Below, piece after piece: positions 1-6,513 of a stretch of 64,000 bases of DNA. The position numbers and the translations under genes are program-made. Each line of letters opens with the position of its first letter. Positions within the stretch are counted from its first letter, which is position 1. The notes beneath the pieces were generated by a model. That model saw only the letters and a program-made list of their open reading frames with translations. It was not told where the DNA came from and ran no database searches. Source of the DNA: an uncultured Bacteroidales bacterium (GTDB lineage Bacteria; Bacteroidota; Bacteroidia; Bacteroidales; F082); NCBI GenBank assembly GCA_946184615.1, contig CAMHFN010000004.1, forward strand, positions 62,001 to 126,000, read 5' to 3'.

Positions 1-1407
1 GAAAAACCCAACTGGAAACCCCTTGAAGCCAAGAATACCAATATGAAGTCCGACTTCGCCAAGATGATTGAAGCTGAACAAGTGCCAGAGGTTACCCCAC
101 AGGTCATTGAATTCGGCAAAGATGTGAAAATCACCGACATCACTGACGGCTTCAAGCTCTATTCCGCCATCAACACCGCCAACGACATCTTCGAGTTGAA
201 ATTCCACTTCAACTATGGCCTTTTAGACGATCCCGATCTGGAACGTGCCGCCAGCTACTTATCGATGCAAGGCACCGAAGACATGCCTTATCAAGAGTTT
301 GCCCTTGAACTTCAAAAGATGGGTGCTCGTTTATACACTTATGTAGAAGATAATGAATATATTGTAACCTTATCCGGTTTTGAGAAGGATCAGGAGAAAC
401 TGTTGGAAATGTGCTACAACAAGCTCTACCATCCTTCCAACGATGAAAGCCAGATTGCCATTCTGGTTGATGGCGAAAAGATGGAAATCCAGACCCAAAA
501 AGACGATGCTTCTACCTGGGCCAGTGCCGTCCGTGCCTACGCCCTTTACGGCGAGAAGTCGAGTTACCTGAATCATAGCAGCCTCAAGGAGTGGGCGAAA
601 CGCACTGGCAACGAACTACTTGCTGAAGTCGCTGAGCCGCTGAAATACGACGGCTATGTCACCTATTCTGGCAATCACTTCCCCAAAGTGATGGTACAGT
701 CTATCAAGAGCCACCGTATTCTCCCCTTGAAACCGCTTCACAGAACAGAAACCTTCAGGCTTGAGACCCGGTTTACCGAACCCCAAGTGTTCTTTGCACC
801 CAACAAGAAGTTCCGTCAAAGCAATATTTGGTTCCATGTACCTGGTGAGAAGCTGACTCAAGAAGATGAAGCCATGGCCAGCTTGTTCAACAAGTATTTC
901 GGCACCGACATGTATTCCATCATCTTCCAGGAAATCCGCGAGTTCCGTTCTTTGGGTTATACTGCATACGCCAGCTATGCCCACGATTACTTGGAGCGCA
1001 AACCAGGCTTCCTGTACGGCTACCTAGGCACTCAAGGTGACAAAACCATCGATGGCATTGAGGCTTTCAGTAACTTGATTAAGAACATGCCGGAGCGTAT
1101 CGAAAAGTTCAATGCCTCAAAGGATGCACTGCTCAAGTCGAGAGCCAGCAACTACATTACGTTCCGCAACAAGCCCTACACTGTTCAGCATTGGATTAAA
1201 TCCGGTTATGACCATGACCCAAGAGCTGAGGTCACGGAGATCATCCGCAAGGCCGAGTATAAGGACGTGGAAAGCTTCTACACCCGAATGATCAAGGATC
1301 GTCCGATTGTCATCATGATGTCCGGTCCGAAAAAGGTCAACAAAAAAGAGCTTGGCAAGTACGGGACAGTCACCAAGCTCAAGTATAAGAAGATCTTTAA
1401 AGAATAA
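1..1407 (+). CDS. M16 family zinc metallopeptidase, C-terminal part (5' end outside window)
   Basis: The reading frame is open from base 1 and continues upstream of the window; the first internal ATG is at 43. The visible ~468 residues resemble the second, non-catalytic half of pitrilysin/insulinase-type (M16) peptidases: a fold about keeping up with small substrates, with segments such as GTEDMPYQEFALELQKMGA. No HxxEH zinc motif is visible, as expected if it lies in the missing N-terminal half. Two-half M16 proteins of Bacteroidota are usually periplasmic and degrade peptides. The gene ends with TAA at 1405-1407, just before a hairpin at 1428-1463. The family assignment is from overall resemblance. 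Confidence 0.8.
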   Translation, partial: EKPNWKPLEAKNTNMKSDFAKMIEAEQVPEVTPQVIEFGKDVKITDITDGFKLYSAINTANDIFELKFHFNYGLLDDPDLERAASYLSMQGTEDMPYQEFALELQKMGARLYTYVEDNEYIVTLSGFEKDQEKLLEMCYNKLYHPSNDESQIAILVDGEKMEIQTQKDDASTWASAVRAYALYGEKSSYLNHSSLKEWAKRTGNELLAEVAEPLKYDGYVTYSGNHFPKVMVQSIKSHRILPLKPLHRTETFRLETRFTEPQVFFAPNKKFRQSNIWFHVPGEKLTQEDEAMASLFNKYFGTDMYSIIFQEIREFRSLGYTAYASYAHDYLERKPGFLYGYLGTQGDKTIDGIEAFSNLIKNMPERIEKFNASKDALLKSRASNYITFRNKPYTVQHWIKSGYDHDPRAEVTEIIRKAEYKDVESFYTRMIKDRPIVIMMSGPKKVNKKELGKYGTVTKLKYKKIFKE

Positions 1408-1433
1408 AGAAGTAAGAAGCAAGAAGCAAGAAG
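1402..1433. repeat. Degenerate heptamer array (GAAGYAA type)
   Basis: Consecutive 7-mers GAATAAA, GAAGTAA, GAAGCAA, GAAGCAA and GAAGG follow each other without a break from 1402. The array begins over the last codons of the M16 gene and runs into the left arm of the hairpin at 1428-1463. The mirror-complement array at 1459-1479 lies on the other side of the hairpin. Confidence 0.8.
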
Positions 1434-1463
1434 GCTGGAACTCGTTGGAGAACCAGCCTTCTT
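1428..1463. terminator. Hairpin between convergent genes
   Basis: AAGAAGGCTGG at 1428-1438 pairs with CCAGCCTTCTT at 1453-1463, an 11-bp perfect stem with a 14-nt loop. It lies between the plus-strand M16 gene and the minus-strand Hsp20 gene, where a bidirectional terminator is expected. There is no long T-run, so efficient termination is uncertain. Confidence 0.5.
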
Positions 1464-1479
1464 ACTTCTGTCTTCTCCC
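1459..1479. repeat. Degenerate heptamer array (TTCTTAC type)
   Basis: Three in-register 7-mers, TTCTTAC, TTCTGTC and TTCTCCC, directly after the Hsp20 stop codon on the minus strand. Read on the other strand they match the GAAG-type array at 1402-1433, so the two arrays face each other across the hairpin. Confidence 0.65.
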
Positions 1480-1480
1480 C

Positions 1481-1903
1481 TTATTGTACCTCAATCGTTT
1501 GCATCAAGGCTTTCTTTTCATCGACGGTCACCCTTGGCAAGATGACTTCAAGAACTCCGTTTTCAACCTTAGCGGTGATTTTGTCTCGATGGATGTCCTC
1601 AGGCAACACCAGCGCGTTACGGAACTGTTCGGACGAGAACTCATGGCGCAGATAACGGACGCCCTCTTTGCCTTCGTTCTTCTTTTCAGTTTCCTTGCAC
1701 ATTTCCACCACCAAGTTGCCATCGTGGTCGATGTTGATCTTGAGGTCTTCTTTCTTCAGGCCAGGGACACTATACTGAATGGTGTAGTTCTCTTTGGTCT
1801 CAATCACGTTCATCTTGGGTTCTGAGAAGGACACGCTGTCCATGTTCATCAGTTCATTGAATAAGGTAGGAATAAAATCCTGATTTCTTCTGGTTAAATA
1901 CAT
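1481..1903 (-). CDS. Hsp20/alpha-crystallin family small heat-shock protein
   Basis: This 140-residue protein has the normal length for a bacterial small heat-shock protein. An alpha-crystallin domain covers roughly residues 33-137, including VPGLKKEDLKINID and the C-terminal strands with GVLEVILP. Family members are ATP-independent holdases that form oligomers and bind unfolding proteins in the cytoplasm. The ATG at 1903-1901 fits the family start (MYLTRRNQDFIPTLF). The gene is monocistronic: a strong terminator at 2003-2036 isolates it from the SPFH/NfeD genes upstream. No TAnnTTTG box was found directly upstream, so a different promoter class is possible. Confidence 0.93.
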   Translation of the reverse strand: MYLTRRNQDFIPTLFNELMNMDSVSFSEPKMNVIETKENYTIQYSVPGLKKEDLKINIDHDGNLVVEMCKETEKKNEGKEGVRYLRHEFSSEQFRNALVLPEDIHRDKITAKVENGVLEVILPRVTVDEKKALMQTIEVQ

Positions 1904-2002
1904 AACTTTGGTCTCCTATTTTTTAGTTGTTTATTTATTCAGTTGTTCCGTTGTTCAGTGGGTTGAACAACGACACTGCACCCTAGTCAATTTCTGGACC
2001 AA

Positions 2003-2036
2003 AACAAAAAAGCGGCCTTTTCAAGCCGCTTTTCTT
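2003..2036 (-). terminator. Rho-independent terminator of the SPFH/NfeD operon
   Basis: AGCGGC at 2011-2016 pairs with GCCGCT at 2025-2030, extended by A:T pairs at both ends. On the minus strand the hairpin is followed by a T-rich tract (2011-2001). It lies between the SPFH gene end (2096) and hsp20. Confidence 0.8.
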
Positions 2037-2095
2037 AAATAATATGTCAATTTGACAGTTTAATCCGCAAAAATAGCAGAAAATATGTCAATTTG

Positions 2096-3055
2096 TCATT
2101 TTGATTGGAACAAATCCTTGATACCTCCAATGGAACCCAGCATGTTAGTGGCTTCGTATGGCAGATAAACGGTCTTGTTCTGCTGACCTGAAGCAATCTC
2201 CTTCAGGGCTTCAACATATTTTACCGCAAGCAGATAATTGACTGGATCAGCGCCACCACTGGAAACTGCCTCAGTAATGTTGCGAATGGCAGTAGCTTCA
2301 GCTTCGGCCTGGAGGATCTTGGCACGGGCTTCACCTTCTGCCTTAAGGATATTGGCCTGCTTGTCAGCTTCGGCAGCATTGATTTCGGCCTGCTTCTCAC
2401 CTTCGGAGTTCAGGATCTGGGCCTGCTTCTCGCCTTCGGCTTTCAAGATTTCGGCACGACGGTTACGCTCGGCCTGCATCTGAAGTTCCATGGTACGGCG
2501 GATGCTCTCGGGAGGTGTGATGTCCTGCAGTTCCACACGGTTGACCTTTACACCCCATTTATTGGTGGCATCGTCGAGCACATTGCGGAGCTTCGAGTTG
2601 ATGGTGTCACGCGAAGTGAGGGTCTCATCAAGTTCCATCTCACCCACTACATTACGGAGGGTGGTCTGGGTGAGCTTTTCGATGGCCACGGGCAGGTTCT
2701 GGATCTCATAGACGGCCTTCATGGGATCGACAATCTGGAAATACAGCAAAGCATTGATCTCGGTCATGACGTTATCTTTGGTGATCACGCTTTGTTTGTC
2801 GAAATCGTAAACCTGTTCACGCATATCAATGCGCGAGGTGGCGATCAGACGTCCGTCCTGCCGGCGAGCAATGGTCTCTTTGGCCTTTTCGATGATGGGA
2901 AGGATCACATTGATGCCCGCATTAAGGGTGCGGTTATACTTGCCGAGACGTTCGACAATCAAGGTCTCCGATTGGGAGACGATCTTGATACCCCTCAAGA
3001 TGTAGATGACGACGAGGGCGATCAAGACGACAAGGACGATGTTTAGAGGGCTCAT
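2096..3055 (-). CDS. SPFH/band-7 (stomatin-like, QmcA-type) membrane protein
   Basis: 319 residues. One N-terminal membrane anchor (about residues 5-24, IVLVVLIALVVIYILRG) is followed by an SPFH/band-7 domain. After it comes a long charged coiled-coil (about 190-255) made of repeated AEGEKQA-like heptads, and then a C-terminal hydrophobic segment. Such proteins oligomerise in the inner membrane as microdomain scaffolds that influence membrane-protease activity. The upstream NfeD gene is its classic partner, 12 bp away on the same strand, which strongly supports the call. The start ATG (3055-3053) sits just behind a heptamer array. Confidence 0.92.
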   Translation of the reverse strand: MSPLNIVLVVLIALVVIYILRGIKIVSQSETLIVERLGKYNRTLNAGINVILPIIEKAKETIARRQDGRLIATSRIDMREQVYDFDKQSVITKDNVMTEINALLYFQIVDPMKAVYEIQNLPVAIEKLTQTTLRNVVGEMELDETLTSRDTINSKLRNVLDDATNKWGVKVNRVELQDITPPESIRRTMELQMQAERNRRAEILKAEGEKQAQILNSEGEKQAEINAAEADKQANILKAEGEARAKILQAEAEATAIRNITEAVSSGGADPVNYLLAVKYVEALKEIASGQQNKTVYLPYEATNMLGSIGGIKDLFQSK

Positions 3056-3060
3056 AATAG

Positions 3061-3081
3061 TTAGAAGTTAGAAGTTAGATG
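3061..3081. repeat. Degenerate heptamer array (TTAGAAG type)
   Basis: TTAGAAG, TTAGAAG and TTAGATG lie in exact 7-bp register. The array fills the short spacer between the NfeD stop codon (3068) and the SPFH start (3055) and includes the last NfeD codons. Confidence 0.75.
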
Positions 3082-3514
3082 TGTAGGGTTTTACGGTTAA
3101 TATAATGCTATCCAGTTTAACGATTTCGACTTCGACACCTTTTTCAATCACAGCGCCATCGACAGCAATGGCTTTCCAGTCGTCGCCATCAATTGCAACG
3201 CGCCCCGTGTGTTGAGCGGCATCAATACGTTCCGACACAATTGCTTTCCGCCCAACGAGAGCATCTGCATTGGTTTTTACATCTTTCGACTTGCGATCCA
3301 AAAACTTCAGCATGAAGGGACGAAGGAAGATAAAGGTAAGCAAAGAGACCACCGCAAAGATGATGATTTGCCAGGTCAAGTTGAGGCCCAATGCGGCGGC
3401 AAGAGCCGAAAAACCAGCTCCAATCGCAAAACAGATGGCGCCAAAAGTGGCCGAACAAATCTCAAAGATAATCAGAAGAAAGGCCACAATGAGCCAGATT
3501 TGATATAAAGCCAT
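3068..3514 (-). CDS. NfeD-family membrane protein
   Basis: 148 residues. Three closely spaced transmembrane segments lie within about residues 7-70, followed by a soluble OB-fold domain (about 85-145) with GRKAIVSERID and GDDWKAIA. This is the short NfeD form without the serine-protease domain. NfeD proteins pair with SPFH proteins and are thought to modulate their assembly; here the SPFH gene follows after 12 bp in one operon. A TATCTTTG box (3558-3551, minus strand) with TTG 20 nt upstream is a good promoter candidate. Confidence 0.88.
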   Translation of the reverse strand: MALYQIWLIVAFLLIIFEICSATFGAICFAIGAGFSALAAALGLNLTWQIIIFAVVSLLTFIFLRPFMLKFLDRKSKDVKTNADALVGRKAIVSERIDAAQHTGRVAIDGDDWKAIAVDGAVIEKGVEVEIVKLDSIILTVKPYTSNF

Positions 3515-3521
3515 AATGCCA

Positions 3522-3549
3522 GTTAAGAGTTAATGGTTAAAAGTTATTT
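3522..3549. repeat. Degenerate heptamer array (GTTAANA type)
   Basis: GTTAAGA, GTTAATG, GTTAAAA and GTTATTT run in strict 7-bp register in the 5' untranslated region of the NfeD gene, between its -7 box and start codon. Confidence 0.75.
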
Positions 3550-3550
3550 G

Positions 3551-3581
3551 CAAAGATAATAATTTTGTACTTTTGTCGCAA
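3551..3581. promoter_or_regulatory. Divergent promoters with head-to-head -7 boxes (nfeD/SPFH and M3 peptidase)
   Basis: CAAAGATA (3551-3558, reads TATCTTTG on minus) and TAATTTTG (3560-3567, plus) both match the Bacteroidota -7 consensus TAnnTTTG and are separated by a single base. A second plus-strand match, TACTTTTG, is at 3568-3575. For the minus promoter a TTG (3581-3579) lies 20 nt upstream, close to the known -33 spacing. Confidence 0.65.
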
Positions 3582-3601
3582 CAATACCAAAACAATTTTA
3601 C

Positions 3602-5725
3602 ATGAATAAAAGAATAATTCCTATGATTGCTTTAAGCGTCATTATCCTGGCCTCCTGTACCGATAACGGGAAGCCACAAACTGAAACCGTTGAAAATCCT
3701 TTCTTGACGGAATATCAGACCCCATTCAAGGTGGTACCGTTCGACAAAATCAAGACCGAGCACTACATGCCCGCCTTTGAAGCGGGCATGAAGGAACAGC
3801 TTGCCGAGATCGATGTCATCGTCAACAACACCGAGGAGCCGACTTTCCAGAACACCATTTTGCCTTACGACAAATCAGGTGAAACCCTGAGTCGTGTCAG
3901 CAGCGTGTTTTTCAACATCATCGAGTGCAATACCACCGATGAGCTTCAAGAAATGGCCGAACAAGTGATGCCAATGCTCTCAAAGCACGGCGATGCCATT
4001 GCCATGAATCCCAAGCTCTTCGAAAGAATCGACTACGTATACCAGCATCGCCACGAAACCGGCCTTGACGATCAGCAAATCCGCGTGGTAGAGAAATACC
4101 ACGAGGACTTCGTACGTCATGGTGCCGCCCTGAACGCTGACCAGCAAGCCGAGTTGAGTCAAATCAACGAACAACTCTCCACATTAAGCCTCCAATTCGG
4201 CAACAATTTGTTAAAAGAAAACAGCAATTTCAAACTCGTGATCGAGAACCCCGAGGATTTAGCAGGTCTGCCACAAGGCAGCATCGACGCAGCTGCTCAA
4301 CAGGCCAAAGAGGACGGTATGGAGGGCAAATGGGTGTTCACCCTCAGCAAACCCAGCCTCATTCCCTTCCTGCAATATGCCAACAACCGTGAGCTTCGCA
4401 AACAGATGTATCTGGCCTATTACAACAGGGGCGACAACAACAACGAGTACGACAACAAAGAAATCATTAAGGAAACGCTTCGTCTGAAGCAACAGAAAGC
4501 CAAGTTGCTTGGCTATGATTGCCCTGCCAACTACATTTTAGCCGTCAACATGGCTCAAGATGCCGCTACTGTCGACCAATTCCTCGCCGACATCTTCACT
4601 CCTGCCCAAGAGCTGGCTAAGAAAGAGCTGAAGGAGATGCAGGCCATCGCCGACAAAGAAGGTGCTGGCTTCAAGCTCGAAGGTTGGGACTGGTGGTACT
4701 ATGCCGAGAAGTTGCGTGTAGCCAAATATGAATTCGATGAGACCCAGATCCAGCCTTTCCTCACCGTCGACAATGTTCGCAACGGCATGTTCGAGGCGGC
4801 CAACAAACTCTACGGGGTGACCTTTACCCAGAACAACACGCTACCCGTGTATTATCCTGGCGTGGAGACTTACGAGGTGAAAGAAGCCAATGGCGACTTC
4901 CTCGGCATCCTTTATCTCGACTATTATCCGCGCACCTCAAAGAGCGGCGGTGCCTGGTGCACCAGTTTCCGCGAGGCAGGGCACGACATCAACGGAAACA
5001 AGATCTATCCCCTGGTTTCATTGGTGATGAACTTCACTCCTCCCACCGACAATGTTCCCGCCCTGCTCACCTGGGACGAGACCGAAACTATGTGGCATGA
5101 GTTCGGTCACTCCTTGCACGCTTTCTTCTCCGATGGACTTTACAGTCGCACCTGCGGTGCCGTGCCTCATGACTTCGTGGAACTTCCTTCGCAAATCATG
5201 GAGAACTGGGTGGCTGAGCCTGAGGTTATCCGCATGTATGCCAAGCACTATCAAACTGGCGAGGTCATGCCCGACAGCCTGATACAGAAGATCGAGAACA
5301 GTGCCTTGTTCAATCAAGGCTTCATGACTACCGAGTTGATTGCCGCTTCCATCCTCGACATGAAGTTCCATGAACTCACCAGCGTGGAGGGTCTCGATGT
5401 AGACGCCTTTGAAAAGCAACAGATGGAGGCCATCCATTTGATGCCTGAGATTCTGCCCCGCTATCGCAGCACCAACTTCTCCCACATTTTCAGTGGCGGT
5501 TACAGTGCCGGTTATTATGCCTACACCTGGGCTGAAGTGCTCGACAAGGATGCTTTCAATTACTTCAAGACCTCAGGCGACCTCTTCAACCCCGAGATCG
5601 CCAAAGCCTTCCGCACCCATTGCCTGCAAGATGGAGGCAACGACGAAGGTATGGTTCAGTACCGCAAGTTCCGCGGTCAGGACCCCGACAACGAGCCCTA
5701 CCTCAAAGCAAGAGGACTGAAATAA
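3602..5725 (+). CDS. M3 family zinc peptidase, peptidyl-dipeptidase Dcp-like lipoprotein
   Basis: 707 residues, full length for the M3A (Dcp/oligopeptidase A) family. The N-terminus is a lipoprotein signal with lipobox LASC (lipid-bearing Cys20), so the enzyme is membrane-anchored outside the cytoplasm. The zinc motif HEFGH is at about residues 499-503, followed by SLHAFFSDG; the downstream third-ligand Glu region is also present. Family members remove dipeptides from, or cut, short oligopeptides, probably here for peptide nutrition. It is a single gene with its own promoter at 3560-3575 and a strong terminator at 5744-5776. Confidence 0.93.
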   Translation: MNKRIIPMIALSVIILASCTDNGKPQTETVENPFLTEYQTPFKVVPFDKIKTEHYMPAFEAGMKEQLAEIDVIVNNTEEPTFQNTILPYDKSGETLSRVSSVFFNIIECNTTDELQEMAEQVMPMLSKHGDAIAMNPKLFERIDYVYQHRHETGLDDQQIRVVEKYHEDFVRHGAALNADQQAELSQINEQLSTLSLQFGNNLLKENSNFKLVIENPEDLAGLPQGSIDAAAQQAKEDGMEGKWVFTLSKPSLIPFLQYANNRELRKQMYLAYYNRGDNNNEYDNKEIIKETLRLKQQKAKLLGYDCPANYILAVNMAQDAATVDQFLADIFTPAQELAKKELKEMQAIADKEGAGFKLEGWDWWYYAEKLRVAKYEFDETQIQPFLTVDNVRNGMFEAANKLYGVTFTQNNTLPVYYPGVETYEVKEANGDFLGILYLDYYPRTSKSGGAWCTSFREAGHDINGNKIYPLVSLVMNFTPPTDNVPALLTWDETETMWHEFGHSLHAFFSDGLYSRTCGAVPHDFVELPSQIMENWVAEPEVIRMYAKHYQTGEVMPDSLIQKIENSALFNQGFMTTELIAASILDMKFHELTSVEGLDVDAFEKQQMEAIHLMPEILPRYRSTNFSHIFSGGYSAGYYAYTWAEVLDKDAFNYFKTSGDLFNPEIAKAFRTHCLQDGGNDEGMVQYRKFRGQDPDNEPYLKARGLK

Positions 5726-5743
5726 ATATAAAACTAATATAAG

Positions 5744-5776
5744 AAAAGCGGCTGTTTGAGGCAGCCGCTTTTTTTT
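5744..5776. terminator. Strong bidirectional terminator
   Basis: AAAAGCGGCTG (5744-5754) pairs with CAGCCGCTTTT (5762-5772), loop 7 nt, followed by a run of about nine T on the plus strand. On the minus strand four T follow the stem, so it can also end the polysaccharide operon. The TAA of the CpsB-like gene (5775-5777) overlaps the T-run. Confidence 0.9.
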
Positions 5777-6500
5777 ATAGGGTTTTGTTATTTTCCAAAA
5801 GGACTTCCAACTGGTCTCGTTCTTTGGTCGTCAGCTTAATTGCCTCTATCCATCGTTCCACATTGGCGACCCGATGAAGGTCCGTGCCCACATAATTATA
5901 CATCTTCTCCACGAGCAACTTCCGGGCTTTTGCCTTGGCGGTATCACCGTAGGCTCCACCCAGCGACAGCAAATTCAACTGCAACAAATAGTCACGCTCT
6001 TTCCATCGCTTATACAATGCCATTGACGCATAGTTGTAACGCTCGGGATGGGCGATCACCGGCTGAAGGCCTTTGAGCATGATTTGATACAGCATCTCTT
6101 TGGCATTGGGCTCGGCCATCATATAAGAGGTCTCACAAAGCACCATTGTTTGTTCTCTGTCAAGCGTAAGGAAACCTTCTTCAAAGCGGTCCAAGAACTG
6201 AGAATCAAGCATATACTCCCCAGCAAGCGATAGTTCCAATGGAAGTGGTCCTGCCTTGGCGAGAAATTCTTGGTATTTTGCTTCAATCGTCTCCCGGACA
6301 TTCTCCCTGTAGTCTTTCATGAAATGCGGAGTCATCTTGGCTTTTCTGTACCCCAACTTTTTCATGAAAGACAGTCCTTCCATTGTTTTTTCAAAGTCGG
6401 GAAAGCCATCATCCACCCCAGGAAGGAGATGGCTGTGCATATCACACGCTCCCTCAAGGAAATTCTTCGGGAGAGACGACCGAAACAAGTCAAAAAACAT
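5775..6500 (-). CDS. CpsB/CapC-type tyrosine-protein phosphatase (PHP fold)
   Basis: 241 residues from the ATG at 6500-6498. The PHP-family metal motif CDMHSHLLPGVDDG lies at about residues 19-32 (His22, His24, Asp30), with later TDLH near the C-terminus; this is the manganese-dependent YwqE/CpsB phosphatase family. It dephosphorylates the tyrosine tail of the partner BY-kinase, whose gene ends 13 bp upstream, completing the Wza-Wzc-phosphatase control module. A longer open frame up to 6689 exists but its extra N-terminus is only an alternative-frame reading of the kinase GY-repeat DNA, so I reject it. It is the last gene of the polysaccharide locus. Confidence 0.92.
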   Translation of the reverse strand: MFFDLFRSSLPKNFLEGACDMHSHLLPGVDDGFPDFEKTMEGLSFMKKLGYRKAKMTPHFMKDYRENVRETIEAKYQEFLAKAGPLPLELSLAGEYMLDSQFLDRFEEGFLTLDREQTMVLCETSYMMAEPNAKEMLYQIMLKGLQPVIAHPERYNYASMALYKRWKERDYLLQLNLLSLGGAYGDTAKAKARKLLVEKMYNYVGTDLHRVANVERWIEAIKLTTKERDQLEVLLENNKTL

Positions 6501-6513
6501 AAAAGTCAAGTCT

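Noticed and set aside
1925-1965. GTTGTTC-type repeats before the Hsp20 gene
   Set aside because: Units are spaced 8 and more bases apart and do not keep the 7-bp register, so I did not count them as a heptamer array.
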